From: Margaritifera margaritifera
Taxonomy: Eukaryota; Mollusca; Bivalvia; Unionida; Margaritiferidae
Direction of reading: 5' to 3'
Assembly (NCBI GenBank): GCA_029931535.1
Contig: JAQPZY010001500.1
Coordinates: 1,054,001 to 1,118,000 of the forward strand
Length of the DNA: 64,000 nucleotides
The notes under the pieces are model-generated. The model searched no databases, had not been told where the DNA came from, and worked only from the letters and a program-made list of their open reading frames with translations. The position numbers were made by a program, and so were the translations under genes. Below, one piece after another: positions 11,596 to 25,373 of the stretch; within the stretch, counting starts at the first letter, position 1, and each line of letters starts with the position of its first letter.

Positions 11596-12590
11596 GAGTA
11601 GTTAAGGGGTGTGGGTGATCGTGCCAACAGAGGTTTTAAAAGAAAATGCATGCTATAAAAATGAAATAACATTAATTTGCTTCAAATGAGTGTATTTATC
11701 TGCTCCTAGTACGCCCTTCCCAAGCCAGAGATGGAGTTTAAAAGTATACATCAGGCACTTTATGGATTTGGCTGGATCCACTCAAAAGTCGATTTGTGGA
11801 AATTGTTATTTTGAATGTTAGCAGCTAAAACAAGGGACCCTACACGAACATAAGAGAGTTTTCAAACATATTGTAGTTAGATTTATTCAGCGATGACAAT
11901 AATTACTTTGGCAAAGTATGCCAGAAGCTAATAAATTCACAGATGCATATGACTACATTGTATTGTGCCAGATTCCAAGTGACCGCTGACCAATCCTATC
12001 GGTTATCGCCAAATGCTACGTTGAAGCAATGATGATTTAACCAGTAATTTTACCTCCTGCCCATATTTTTACTATACTTTTAACCGCCTAATTGAAACAT
12101 TATGCATTAAATGTTGATTTACCGAAACTTTCGAGTTGTCATCAAGTGCAGATTACTTGATAATACTAACCTGAATACATTTAGATGCATTTCTTTTTGG
12201 AACGCTTATGAAGTTAAAATTATTAAGGTAGCATTTCCCAACAAAACGTTGAAGCCATTATACCTAACAAATTTTACGAATTTAATTTGATCTGAAAAAG
12301 ACTTTACTGAGGTCATTAAATGCGTGATCTCATAACTATGACTCTATTCCTGTTGTTGTAATTAACAGTGTTTCCCTACCCTTAAGACACTCAATACACA
12401 ATAAATTTCTTGCAAAGAAAACAAATTGTTTATGACATGTATTTTGAGGTGTCAGATGGTATTTGGCGATCACCTGTAACCTATGTATTACCATTACTTT
12501 ACCTCTAATTGGAGGAATTGTGAACCTTAAAAAAGAAATCACTGTAAGCGGAGACGACCGCTAACTTGTATGTAGCATATACCCGTATAT
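11592..12590. other. No feature seen
   Basis: No convincing exon, repeat or element terminus recognised. Confidence 0.4.
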
Positions 12591-12799
12591 TACCGTCTGT
12601 ATTCGCGTAAAAGTCGAATCCAACTGTAAATTTTATAGACCCAGATCTATTGTTGTATAATGCACTGGCAGATCTGGGTCTATGCAGTTTGGTAGGAATA
12701 ATCAGTAGAACAAAGAACATATTAGACCCTGACGCGACGAGAAATCAGGATCTATGTTGTTTGCAGTTCAACATCACTTATAAGCTAGTAAATACAGTA
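12591..12799 (-). mobile_element. Palindrome-rich MITE, copy 1
   Basis: The element opens TACCGTCTGTATTCGC and closes with ACTTATAAGCTAGTAAATACAGTA, which is its diverged inverse. Inside, the module AGACCCAGATCTG occurs inverted on either side of TAATGCACTGG, and a second, inverted module ends GATCTATGTTGTTTGCAG. The central GTTTGGTAGGAATAATCAGT is shared with the three other copies at 18135, 46615 and 47465. There is no ORF. A TA target is likely, but it cannot be separated from the terminal TA. Confidence 0.8.
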
Positions 12800-12806
12800 G
12801 TTCAAA

Positions 12807-13184
12807 AGGCGATAATATAGACCACGAATGTCTGTGAAAACCAGTGTATGTTGTTGTTGTTGTTGTTGTTGTTGATCTTGAAACTCCATTTTCAAATGAG
12901 GCTTTGATTAAAACTTCACTTCTTTGTGGTCCCCATCTTACAACCGCATGACGTAGCTACATGTCTTAGACATAAGCTGTAGACAAATAAGTAACGGGCG
13001 TTCACAGTGCAGAGAAAAGAAATTTTGTACCCTAATGTGGTCGAATGTGCTTCACACAGTGTGTTCATTTTATACTTGTTTCCTTGATACATGTTGTACA
13101 AGCTCCTTTAGTAAAATAACACTCACAAAAAATATAATAATTTTTCACCTACTTTTGCTGCATATGCCAGATTGAACATGATTT
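12807..13184. repeat. About 370-bp dispersed repeat, copy 2
   Basis: Same orientation as copy 1 at 11012-11385. The GTT tract is longer here, with at least seven perfect GTT units. It begins only eight bases after the end of the palindromic MITE. Confidence 0.9.
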
Positions 13185-13934
13185 TATTAATTCCAAAAAT
13201 TGCAACAATTATATTTAGCACTGTTCAAATTGGACTGCGATTTTTAAAAAAAATAACAATTCCGGTCCTTAAATAGTGAGAACAAAAAATTCTTGCCCTA
13301 ATTTGTAGAATAAAGAACTAATTAATGCCATTATATAATTATCTTGAGGTTGTTTGTCTAATTCAAGACACGTGTTGACTGTCATGTTATTATTCTAATC
13401 TTGAAGACTTAAACGTAGTCAATAAAAACGGTCTCAGAGCTCAGAGTTGTTATGTTTTATAAAAGCAGGAGTTTGGGCTTCCTGGATGGCAAATTCCACT
13501 AGAACATTCAATATTTATTAAGCAATCTGCTATAGAGTGAATGGAGTCATCTAAATCTATGAGCATATATTTTTGTAAATAAGGTTACAACATCTTTAAA
13601 ATGTGTGCAAAAATGGTTTACTGAGGGACCGATAATTTAATCTTCTGGGAGATGGCCTGAGATTTTCTTTCGAACCAGGATATTTATGTTTCTTTTATCT
13701 CCAGATAATGCAACTAATATGATAGATAGAATTTGTACTTTTTCTACAAATCAGAGCAAGAGTATTTGTTCAAGACATTTGGGAGCCTGCAGAGTTTTTT
13801 TTTTCTTCACCAAAAAGCCCGATTAATGAAGACGCAAGACTTTTGTGCAGATACTACCATACAGGTATAAGCTGGATATTCTAGACAACACCTGTGACAA
13901 TTATGACTATACAATTACCATCCTGAGATTCTCT
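13185..13934. other. No feature seen
   Basis: AT-rich, no supported feature. Confidence 0.4.
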
Positions 13935-14078
13935 ACAACAACAGCAAAATGAACAATCCATGGTTCTCATACCTCTGTGGCTGCAGGTAGAAATGATCAA
14001 CCTTTGGTTCTCAAACGCTTGCGTGGCTGCAGGTAGTAAAGAACAACCTTTAATCCTCGTACACCTGCGTGGCTGCAG
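13935..14078. repeat. 46-bp tandem repeat, 3 units
   Basis: CTGCAG closes a unit at 13981, 14027 and 14073, each preceded by GTGG and an AACAA(T/C)C..GGTTCTC-like block. A PstI site is conserved in each unit. The 115-codon minus frame over this region is probably a by-product of the repeat. Confidence 0.88.
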
Positions 14079-14644
14079 TATAAAAACTGTAGGTATCCAT
14101 TTCAGATATGTTCTTTTGCAAATACTTTGCTTTTCATTCAAACGTTTTGGCGAAAAATAAGGATTCATGCGATCTGATCTGCTGCACCGTCTCCCATGCG
14201 CCAATGTGAGTATCGAAGTAATCAACAAAAGTTTTAGAAAAAGTACCTACTGTTCTTCTTGACAGGTGGATACGGCAAATCTGTGTCTCTCGGTAAGGTT
14301 TGTAATATCGCCACTCACTCCAATTAGGCTATAACGGGAAACGGTTATTTGTACGCTTTCATATATGTACAATTTACATTCACACCTAAGGTTCTTATAC
14401 ACGCAAGTCGTTTTCTATCGGAAATTTGAAGTAAGAGTGTGGTCAGTGTTACGCATCTCTTTGAAAGCTATTTGACATATTGATCATGTAAATTCCTCTT
14501 TAAAGTTATTTGTTCTGTTGGATGTTTTGAAAAGGGAAATGAATGTTAAAGGTAAGTCATTACTTTGAGTGTCCTACGATTATGAATGTAATGCATTTTA
14601 CCACCATTCTTAATGATAAATTTGTCTTAATTTGTATTTCCATG

Positions 14645-14764
14645 AGGCCATGTATAAAATAGGTTGTCCAGGTGGATTTTTATTAGGGTATGTCATAAAT
14701 TGGTTGCTTAGCTAGATTTTCACTATGGCATGTCAGAAATATGTTGTCTAGGTGGAGTATTACA
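14645..14764. repeat. 40-bp tandem repeat, 3 diverged units
   Basis: ATGT(A/C)A(T/G)AAAT followed by GGTTG(T/C)..AG(G/C)T(G/A)GA recurs with period 40 (TGT at 14651, 14691, 14731). Confidence 0.85.
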
Positions 14765-14944
14765 ACAATCGATCACTGGACAAAACGTTTACCATTATCG
14801 TCGAGACTTGCGTCGGTATGAAATGTTGATAATCGCGCAAATATCGCTATAATCTTTACACAGTAGGATTCTGATTTTTAAAACCAAATATTTTGGAATA
14901 TGCATACACATCGATTAGAAATCGTCGACATAAGAATGTATGCA

Positions 14945-15005
14945 TCTCTCTCTCTCTCTCTCTCTCAACACACACACACAGACAGACACACAGACACACA
15001 CACAT
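14945..15005. repeat. Compound (CT)n-(CA)n microsatellite
   Basis: About eleven CT units followed by CA units interrupted by GACA. Confidence 0.96.
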
Positions 15006-16201
15006 ACATTATTTTCATGAGAAACCTCAATTAAAATACTTATTTAAAAAAATTATCGTGGGAAGATTAATACATTCCATAAGGTGTGAAGCATATAAAG
15101 TTGTTAATTTTACCTTTTGAATAATTTATTTCATCTGTAATTAGTACTCAAAACTAGCATTTGATCGAACTCTTTCATATTCGGTCAATTTTTCACTGAG
15201 TTAGGAAAACAATTCTGAGTAAAACACATATGCCATTTTCCATGCCTTAGGTTGACAAAATATATTACAATTGCTAACGTTTACACTCTTTCCTGTAGCT
15301 TTTATTATGTAATGACCAACAATTAAACTCTAACATTTCTTAACATTAAATTTATGGTTCTTAGTGTAAAGTTTATTATATTACTTTTGGTTGTATATAG
15401 GTATCTTTAAATTCTCCGGACACAATTCATGTTCTCCCACAAGCTAATTTAAACATATTAAGGAGCCTGATTTGTTGTAAACCGTTATACACACATACCT
15501 CACAGAGCATCTAAGTGTCAATATTTAGTAATCAGAAACTCTTGACATAAACAGATTGAAAATTCAAACAATCTGTTATTTCGCTATGAAAGGTAAATAG
15601 AAACGTCTCAAAATACAAATTTCAGACAAGACAAGTATATACAGTACCATTCTATAGCATTAGACACAATCTGTATAGGATTACATTGTCAACTATTAGT
15701 ATATAATAAACGTGTTTCCCATCCCTGGTGCTATAAAATTCACATATAAAGATCGCAAAGAAAAGTTTAATTTTGAAAGCTCTTATGCGATGATTCCTAT
15801 TTATTTTCGAGAACATCCCAATTCCCTTATTGCGTGCAAGTTGTGTTCTTGGGTGAAAAGATTATCAATACATTTTCCTTGTATTGTATTCTCAACAACG
15901 TTATAAAACAGGTTTCTTACATTGATATTGCTGAGGATTAAAAGTAAATATATGTGTGTATTCATTTTAAGTTAACAGGTTGAAATTGGAAGAGTGAAAT
16001 ATGAAAGTTGTTCATGTACTAACTAAATATTTATTAAATACCATTTGCTTATAATGTTCTTTAGTCCGTTCAAAACGATTAATTTGACGAAAGGGTAAAT
16101 ATTTATTGCCACAGGTCGTAAGATTTTTTAAGACCATTCAGTATACAGTATATAATGATTTACATTATGCACATAATTTTGAAGGATCTCAAATTTTTAT
16201 G

Positions 16202-16205
<4 letters not shown>
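15006..16205. other. No feature seen
   Basis: AT-rich; no repeats or splice-bounded coding frames recognised. Confidence 0.4.

Positions 16206-16281
<76 letters not shown>
16206..16281. repeat. (TA)n microsatellite
   Basis: About 38 uninterrupted TA units. Confidence 0.98.
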
Positions 16282-16284
<3 letters not shown>

Positions 16285-16710
16285 TACTGCAAACCTAACG
16301 ACGCTTTCAATACTTAGCACTTTCCGCTTGCAAGAGTGATTTCCCTTACCAGGCGTGAAACATCGATGAATAAACCAATGCTGAAAATCCACATATCCAT
16401 TGCTTATTTTATGAAAGGGCTTTCTATGATACATCAGTTAATTAATATTTTCATAAGTTTTAATTAATCTGCACTTCTCTTCTGGTACTGTTTGTTATCT
16501 TTATCGAAGAAAAAAATAATGAATAACTATCTGCATCAAAGTGCACTTACTCTTAATTTATCTAATTTCAAATGTGAGATTTTTAAAAATTCAACCTAGA
16601 TTTATGACATCGAAATTTTTAAATCTAAAAGAAGATGAAAAAGTCCAAATAGTCCATAAAATGCATGTATTTTATTTCATTTAGCATTTTTTATGAGTAT
16701 AATTTTTTGG

Positions 16711-16840
16711 CAACTTGTACGATCTTGATTTATTTATTTCCATCTGGATAAGTTTAAAAATGTCTATAGTTTGTTAAACTTGTACGACCTTGAATTATTT
16801 ATTTCCATCTGGAAAAGTTTAACAAATCTGCAGTTTTCCC
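16711..16840. repeat. 65-bp direct duplication
   Basis: AACTTGTACGA(T/C)CTTGA followed by TATTTATTTCCATCTGGA occurs at about 16711 and again 65 bases later. Confidence 0.85.
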
Positions 16841-18134
16841 TATTTTATCAAAAAACGTATAAGTCTTGAATTCATCTTATTTTTAAATTCTGACCTCGTA
16901 TTAACAGACACGTTGCTTTGTGCCATAGTCAGTAGGGTAGATGAGTACTTGCTGCACGTGCATCGCTGTATTTATAGTAGAAATCATTTAAAAGAGGATA
17001 TGAATAAATAAAACATAGAATTATGAAAACAAGTTTACATGGTAGTCTCGTGTAGAAAAAATACATATTTTTGGTATTTGCGTAAATCAACGTGCAAGAG
17101 AACTGATTATGAAGGAGACAAAAAAAAACATCTTCCAACTGAACATTTTCTGTCCGGAGCCTATTTGCCTTTGACACAATGCAGGAACTGTTTATCCTGC
17201 GTGACCAGTTTTATATTCGGGTGGCTTGTCTTCAATACAATTCAGTTGCAGATGCATAACAGTAAACAGTGGTATGTATTTACATATATATAAGGTTAAA
17301 CTTGGCTATGTTAGGAACTGGACTCATCAAACGTTTACAGGTGGCACTCTTTGACAATTTAGATGTTAGATGACAACAAATAAAAAGTGGCATGCTAAAC
17401 TTTTAAACTTCTTGTGTTGTTATGTACACCTATTACACTAACCACTGTGTTATCAAGACGTTGCTACTCCGTTGATTTTGGGCAAAAGTGGAAAAGCTGG
17501 GTTACAATATGAATCAAACAAACCTATACATTCTGGCTAACTTTCCGCCTGAAGGTCTAATACAAGTTTGTGCATAATGCACATACAATTATAAATCAAA
17601 CTAAAATTATTTCACTCTCTGTATGCATGCAATATACGGTAAACAATAATTCTCACTTGATGATTTCTAAGTACACTCTGAGTCATATTTAATTAGAAAG
17701 TATTCATAGGTATATATTGTATGGAAGAGAGTGTGTTCGTGTAGTCTTTGTTTTTGTAAGGGGGCGAAACTAGGCCTTGTCTACTGACGAATCCCTTTTA
17801 AAGATTTTATAACATTTTTTTAAATAATATATTTTAATTGTCATCTGTATTTATTTCGTCGAAAGAACAAATGAGCATTGAATGTGGCAGGCGCAGGAAA
17901 AATTATCAGTTACAACATAAACTCGAAATCGCGGCTTCTGTTTGATACTTAAAGTTTTTGCAAATTAAATGAATTATCGAAATAATAAAAATGTATGAGA
18001 CGGAATTCAGAGTTTAATTTACACAGTAATGTAGCACGCTTTGCTTGATATGAATGGTAATGTTATACAATAAAAGTCACATAAGCCAGGAAACGGTGTG
18101 TATACCAATTTGAATCCACTTGCACTCTTTCCAC
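16841..18134. other. No feature seen
   Basis: AT-rich; short frames on both strands overlap at 16929-17293 without coding signal. Confidence 0.4.
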
Positions 18135-18301
18135 TACTGTATCTATGCAAACAACATAGATCCTAATCTGTCGTTCCATAATGCGCTGTCAGATCAGGGT
18201 TTATCTTGTTTGTTCTACTGACTACTCTTAACAAACTGCATACACCCAGATCTAGGTCTATGCGTTTTGCAAATTGACTCCAATTATAAGCTATACACGG
18301 T

Positions 18302-18302
<1 letters not shown>
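18135..18302 (+). mobile_element. Palindrome-rich MITE, copy 2, abutting a TA tract
   Basis: Shorter copy of the family. It starts TACTGTATCTATGC and ends AATTATAAGCTATACACGGTA. The centre GTTTGTTCTACTGACTACTC and the CCCAGATCTAGG-type palindrome match the other copies. The orientation is the same as at 47465 and opposite to 12591 and 46615. Its right end lies within a few bases of the (TA)n tract starting at 18308, consistent with TA target choice or later expansion of the target. Confidence 0.75.

Positions 18303-18307
<5 letters not shown>

Positions 18308-18376
<69 letters not shown>
18308..18376. repeat. (TA)n microsatellite
   Basis: About 34 uninterrupted TA units next to the MITE end. 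Confidence 0.98.
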
Positions 18377-18378
<2 letters not shown>

Positions 18379-20115
18379 TTTCTTGTTCTTCGTTGCTTAA
18401 AATAATACAACTTCATGACACAATGTACGTTTTGTTTATAAGAAAAGACCATTTATAAAAAATATATGTAATTACTCACTCCAGGCCTCAGTTACTGCAG
18501 ATACAATCATTTCATATAATAGCTGCATTGTAATTAAACTGGAGGAGAAGGTATACTTATCCCAACATTAATCACATGTGCCATAGGCGGACACATGTTT
18601 CGGAAAATCTCAAATCTTAAATGAAGTCATCCATGAAAGCTTAATAGATTTTTTTAAAAATTTTATGCACAATTTATGTTCGTCATTGTGAGACCTGAAA
18701 TTAAATCACCTGAAACCAAAATCGTTTTATTGCTAGCAAATAATCACAATACTGTCAAATGGTACAAATTTTAATGCAAGAAATTAAAATTATGATTTGT
18801 AGGTATATATGGGTACTTTAGTATGCATATTGCCAACAGGTATTAGATTACTGTTTGCCCAAGGCTGACCGCACGAGCTGTGCACATGTTACCCGTGAAG
18901 TGCATTTCATGTACATGGTGTAACACTACTTTCACTATTGAGGGCCGACACCCCCCTCCACCTCCCCAGTCTTTTCTTCTCAGTGGGTAGTATCACGTAT
19001 TAGAATAGTAACCACCACTACCTTTCACCATAGGCTATTGCATTCATACAAAACCAGTTGAATGGGTGAAATTTTCTTTCATGATTAACAAAATAATTTC
19101 TTTTTCATGAGTTATTTTTATGTAAATAACTATCTTTCCCATGGAAATAATTGGGGATAATTGTTTAATTTGAGATTGATTGAGATTTGCTCTTGCATAT
19201 ATAGTTTGCACATATATTTGGAACTATTTCATTTTGCATTATTACGAAAGTATCTATCAATTTAGTGACTTTTTTTCAAAATTAAATTTTGGAAATATTA
19301 CCTACATCCCATGTCATAAAAGAAAGGTTGCAGTTATTGTACAGATGCGCAATAATGAATGTAAAGTTGTTGTTTCTTTGTGTTTGTTTTTTTTTTTTTT
19401 TTTTTTTTTTTTGTTTTGTTTTTTTTCTTCTTTTCTGACTCAGATAAAAGAAACTCTTTAATTCATGTCATTCTGGACAGATACAGACAAATCTTATAAT
19501 GTAAGGCATAATATCACTGAAGCATCTTGTTTTTTCTTTTATTAATTGTATTCATTATTTTTCCTACTCTGTCTTTTGGTTGTTTGTTTTGTTTTTGTTT
19601 TTGTTTCTGTTTTTTTTTTTTTTTCGTTCAGTTTTCGTTTAATAGTCATATTGAATTTATTTGATTATTTTTTCTCCGTACACCGCTCAAATAAATCCTT
19701 ATCCTAAATCCACAGTTTCACGATATTTTGTTCATTATCTATGAATTTATTTCTTCCTTCTTTGTATATTTTCCTCTTTCTCTTACTTTTGACTGTGGCA
19801 GAATGCGTGATCAAGCACGAGGCAAAGTCTGTCTTATCAGTTACATTAATGTATTTACTTTACATAAATGGGCAGGTCTGTTAATTCACAAAAGATAAAC
19901 ATCGTACTTTTCCTCAATAAAGTTCGAGGTATACCTAGTAATAAAATATTGAATTGTAACGGCGTATCGTTTCAATTCTCCCTATTACAGAGGGTAAAGA
20001 CGATGTTAATCAATCAATCAATCAATGTTAATTCCTCCTTAAGCAGAGTTCAATTTGCAAATATAAATAGAATAGAACAGACAGAATCTTAATTATTTTC
20101 TTTGATGATTATGGT
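18377..20115. other. No gene seen; includes poly-T at 19387-19412
   Basis: AT-rich with T-rich stretches at 19387-19412 and 19605-19624. No supported coding exon. Confidence 0.4.
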
Positions 20116-20207
20116 AAACTAAATGATACCTATTAAACTAAATGATACCTATTAAACTAAATGATACCTACTAAACTAAATAATACCTAAATGATACCTA
20201 TTAAACT
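20116..20207. repeat. 19-bp tandem repeat, about 4.5 units
   Basis: AAACTAAATGATACCTATT is repeated with one partially deleted unit. Confidence 0.92.
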
Positions 20208-20849
20208 AATGCAAACGAGGAAGGAACAAATGGGATATCAACAAATAAAAATTATATGCAAGCATGCATAGTGTCAAATAATCAGTGTACATAAAAAAAA
20301 GGCTTTTTTGTTGAAATGAAGTCTTATGGGTTAAAAAGTTTTGGTACTAGATGATCGGGGATGTCTTGCTTTTTGACAAAAGTTTTTGTCGCCAAGCTAA
20401 GAAATACCCCTGTGATATAAGGACGAGAAACTGGAATGAACAGAACTGAAAACGATGAAGCTGTGTTTTATCCAGTCTTATTTTGAGTTCGTTTTAGCAG
20501 TAATAATAAACATGATAAAATAGTTAAAAGTCTATTATTTCCACAAATCAAGTGCTCTTAATCGGTATCATTTGCATATAATGGATTTTATTTGTCTTGA
20601 CGTTATCTGGGGACATTGAGCTGAATCTAAGCCCAATATCTGTATTAGATTCATCTGATTCCAACAGCTGATATACTTCATTTACGTCCTCAACATATAT
20701 TACGTTATCTGGAGTACATTTAAATATTAGACCAGGCCTGGATTTCACCAATATAGCTTAAGTCTGCACTTAAAGTTAAGTATACCATCCAGCGATCTGG
20801 CTTGTTGAGGTTTAAGTTTGACACAAAACTGACCAATAAAATGCCTTAA
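20208..20849. other. No firm feature; possible element fragment at its right end
   Basis: At 20730-20850, CCAGGCCTGGATTTCACC is followed by TTAAGTCTGCACTTAAAG, which resembles the ends of palindromic DNA elements. No matching partner end was found. A 67-codon minus frame (20548-20751) is unidentified. Confidence 0.3.
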
Positions 20850-23840
20850 GCCTAGTTTCGTCACTACATATTTTTATGATTTTGACATTATTGTGCTTAC
20901 AGATACTCATCTAGATAATCACATTACTAACGACGATCTTAAGTTAGATGGTTACCATGAACCAATTAGGTGTCATCTAAAAAATCGTGGGAGATGTGTA
21001 ATGGTCTTATATTTCAGAAAATGTTATTTTCAAACCATGTACTGGTCTGTTAATAAGTACTATCAAATGGATACATGTAGAAATATATGTAAAATAAACA
21101 CAATATATGTTACTTGTGATCTTCCTCGTCATCACTCTTCTGAGATTCATTCAACATCAGCTGCTGCAGTCTTTGTCACAATATTATCATTACGGGTATT
21201 TTAAACGAGGAGTTGATTAATGCTGAACTTAAAAATCTCAGAGAGGTATTGATTCTTAATGAGATGCTAAATATAATAACTGTGACGGCTAGAGTAACGG
21301 AAAACTCTCTAATAGACCACAGTATTTTATCTTTGACCATAGATGTTATCCATTCTGTGGTTATTTCTGTTGATGTAACTGTAAATGATCACAAGGCCTC
21401 CTATTTTATTACACGGCTGCATTATAAATCCTCCACCTGCTTATGAGAGAAGCCTGGTTCTTTAAAAAGCAATTCTTGTAAAATTTAATAATCTTATAAC
21501 AGGTATAAACGAAGCAACCCAGTAAGGGACCTGTGGTGATCCAGTTGTCTAAAGAATGTATACCATTTCGCACAGTGACCGTTCGGTTGATGGACAAATG
21601 TTGATATGAACAGCACAATATGTAGAACAAGCAAGAAGCGCGTCCGCATGAAAAAGCTATTAATTGTAATAATCAGAGTCACTGGGAAACATACAACAAT
21701 AAACAAAAAAGAATGCGCAATGAAGTCAATAAACAGAGAAAAGAAACATTTAATCGTAACTTGGAGAATATTGATACTATTGGTGCAAACTCAAAGACTA
21801 TTGGTAACTTGTGCGTCATTTTGCCGAAAAAAAAAAGTTTTTAAACACAATACCGCCACTCAGGATCATTAATGTGGATAGTTTATTATATGTAGCATTT
21901 TCTTTTGTCCTTTTTCACAGCGATAGCTAAGGTTGATGACACCAATGTTAATCTACAAGATAAACATTTAAAAAAGAAAAGAAAAAGCCCGTTAGTAACG
22001 ACGAATCTATAAATTCTTGATATAATCAGCACAAGAAGCATTGTAGTGGATAAAATAAGTTACCTGTTACTTAAAGAACGGTAGTGTCTGTGATCCCTCC
22101 AATTACGGACTTATTTCACTATTGATTTGCTTTGGAAAAGTGATGGAAATAGTTATCTTTAAACATCTCTACAACCCCTATACTCATATAATCTTATATT
22201 CAGATATCAATCCGGTTTTTTTCCCAACAATTCTACAGTATTTCAGCTCATACATATATACCATAGTATATGTACTGCATTTGATAATAAGGATGATATA
22301 TGTGTGGGACTTTGTGATGTCTCGAAAGCATTTGGTAGTGTTTGGCATAAAGATCTGATACATAAGTTAAAGTGTTATGGCGTTAATAGCTCTTTTATTG
22401 ATTGGCTATCTGACTGCCTATCTAACAGAGTCCAAACAGTTGTTGCAAAAAATACTGCTGAATCCAGTAGTCAAGATGTTGTGGCTGAAGTACTGCGGGG
22501 CTCAGTTTTACGTCCGTTATTGATGAAGGCGACAGCATCTTGAGTGTAAGGAAATTCATTGCAGATGATAGCTCGCAGGCTTAGTCATCGAATGTTCTTT
22601 CCGAATTTGATAATGTACTGAAAACAGATTGATAAACGATTGACGATTGGTCAAGGCAGTGGTTTGTTGACTATAATTCAACCAAAACGGAAGTAATGTT
22701 AACTCTCAGGAAACTCAAACTCGTTTTTCCTGAACTCAGATGTTACAACCAAATTATGTCTTTTGTTGATTACCACAAACACCTAGGTATGGACCAAACA
22801 TATGATAAATGTTCTGAAAATACATCAATATAAATTTAGTCGATAAACTTTGGAAAGGATATATTTTACATACACCCGCTCTTTACTTGAACATACTGAT
22901 GTTGTTCGGGATAGCTCTTCGGTTGAAGGCTCTCTTAAATTAGAAAGAAAAGAAAAATAAAACTAGAATTAGAAGCATGGAGAATTGTGACTGGTCTTCC
23001 TAAAAGTGTATCTTGACCTAAACTTTATGAAGAAACTAGTTGGCCTACCTTGGCAGATAGACGAAAAGTTCATAAACTATGTCACTTTCATCAATATTTA
23101 TATGGCATCTCTCCTTGTCTTGCCGATCTTCCACCGCCATTGGTTGGTAAGACAAACAAGTATGATCTTAGAAATGGGAATAATTTTGCTGGAATTAATA
23201 TTAGACTTGAAATAAGTAGAAATTAATTTTAAAACTCTTCTATTTATATCTATAATACACTTTCAAAAGTAAAGTTAAGACCGTGTATGCCTATTACCTA
23301 GTTGTGACAGGAAATCATCCACTTTGCACGGAAGAATTAGAAACAATTGCAGTGTTTTATGTTATGATTTATATACTAATCATGTGAGATTTAATCGATT
23401 ATGTACTTGTAATGAAAATATAGAGAATACACATCATTACGTATTAATTTGTAAAGACTATTTTGAAAAACGAAGGAAATCGTTTCCAAGTCTAATCAGC
23501 TCTTTGTGTAAGTGTCTACAAATGTCTTGTTATATGGATATCATTTCAATTTACTGTGAATGTTAATATTCATTTATTTTTTGCTTATTCAAAATATAAA
23601 TTAGGAAAGAATATTCATTTAATTTTTTGCTTATTCAAAATATATATTAGGAAAGAAACATTTATATAATTAAAGAGTATTCAAAATTGGAATTATGTAT
23701 TTAATTTATTGCTGCCATATTTATTAAAAAGACATGACGTTATTCATTCCCAGCTAATGATTGTTTGTTGTATTCTTTTGGGTGAATGTATCTCCAATAA
23801 CTGCCACAATCCATTAATTTACGTTTTTAATTTATTTATG
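20850..23840 (+). mobile_element. Decayed CR1/L2-type LINE, EN plus RT
   Basis: Fragments appear in the correct LINE order across frameshifts. The endonuclease piece FDIIVLTDTHLD at 20880-20918 continues to GYHEPIRC. Near 21555 CIPFRTVTVRLMDK is the pre-RT linker. At 22094, DPSNYGLISLL then FGKVMEIVIFKHLYN matches RT block 1-2. At 22312, DVSKAFGSVWHKDLIHKL is catalytic box A, with VLRGSVLRPLL (normally PQGSVLGPLL) at about 22490. At 22558, KFIADDSS is box C with both Asp residues kept, then KTEVML and HKHLGM follow. Near 22985, RIVTGLPK and then LYEETSWPTLADRRK are the thumb. At 23324-23500, a HGRIRNNCSVL segment with a Cys-x-Cys and a later HHY..C is the C-terminal zinc-like region. Many stops make it non-functional. 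A 46-bp duplication lies in its 3' part (23568-23660). Confidence 0.85.
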
Positions 23841-23846
23841 TAATCA

Positions 23847-23850
<4 letters not shown>

Positions 23851-23921
<71 letters not shown>
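23851..23921. repeat. (CT)n microsatellite
   Basis: About 35 CT units close to the LINE 3' end. Confidence 0.98.
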
Positions 23922-23925
<4 letters not shown>

Positions 23926-24576
23926 ATTCTTGTGCCATTATCCATGTAAATTTCTAATTCATTGTAGAAAAAGGGCCTATTCTAAGTTGTGAGGACTTTT
24001 GTAGGTCCACCCCATTTGTCAACATTTATTTCATTAATATGTGTATAAACTTAACGCTTTGGCAATCAGTGATCCAATCTGAATATAAGCATCCTTTTAA
24101 ATGAATATTAGAGGAAAATTACAAATAAAAACCTCGTCTATGAGAATATTTCAAGGAATCACAGTTAGGTTACACAAAGTGTAATTAGAAACTTTATCTA
24201 ACCCTGTGTCTTCCCCTTTTCACACAGTGAAATACCTCTAGAATTAAGTGCAACAATTAAATACATGTTTCTATGTATATCTGTATGTATGTCTGCTTGT
24301 TTTTTTAACTTGTAATGATCTTCATAATGACTTAAAATTAAATGCGAATACTCATTCTTGCGTTGTTCCTTTTTGAAAGAGTTTGAATGATAAATTCTCT
24401 AATAAGATTTAGCCCGGAGAATCTAATAATGCAAATGATTAATTTGCACCCATACGGTACGAAAGGTACTGGGCTCTATTTTCGGTAACCGGCCGATATG
24501 ATGCTTCGTGATCACCCGTCACCCGTCTATAATCAGTTTTTTTCTACGGGCACAACCGTTCTGTATGATGTGAGTA

Positions 24577-24651
<75 letters not shown>

Positions 24652-25373
24652 GATCTATTATTATACTTATTTAGTTTACATCTTTCTCGTCTCATGTTTG
24701 TCCTGTATTATACATTTGTACGATACTCGTCAACATGTTTCTGCACGTTTTCTTCACTACAAGATATGTTCTCGAGTAATAACATAAATTAATGACTATT
24801 TACAAAAAGTGATTTTTCTTTTTTCCCAATAAATGACCAAATTTTTAGGTGAATTATCTATATAGGTCAGTGTTTTTCAGGAGAGGACGTTGATCAATGA
24901 TTCTAAACCTATCATTAATGACAAACACACGACAAAAGAGCTTTCTCTAGGGGTCACGGTCTATAAATTATAATGAAATATGTATTCCAATATTTGAATG
25001 ATATAGTTGTGTAAATGTTTTAAGTTGATATCAAAGCTATTGAACACCAGAGACCTTGAAACCTGAAAATTAATATCTATGAATAAATCATTCACCAGTG
25101 CGAAGAAAATCGTCGGGTATTTAAGATACGCACCAACTTGAAGTGAGAACAATTAGGCAAACTATATCCACTTTACTCCGTGTGTCGTGAAATGATCACA
25201 TCAGATGGATTTGTGAGGATACAGAAGCTATTTCGTGTTCCCATATCATTTTTTTCCCTACATTTCGGTAGGGAATAATAACACATTTGTTTTTTAGTTC
25301 CCTGGTTTCGGATATATATATATATTCTGCAATTCAGATTGGGCTTGATATAGTGTGGAGTTGGTATTTTTCA
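23922..25373. other. No gene seen; TA tract at 24578-24648
   Basis: AT-rich sequence with one perfect TA microsatellite of about 35 units. No coding signal. Confidence 0.5.

Noticed and set aside
20548..20751. 67-codon minus ORF as an exon
   Set aside because: No clear splice pair and no family; it lies at the border of a possible element fragment.
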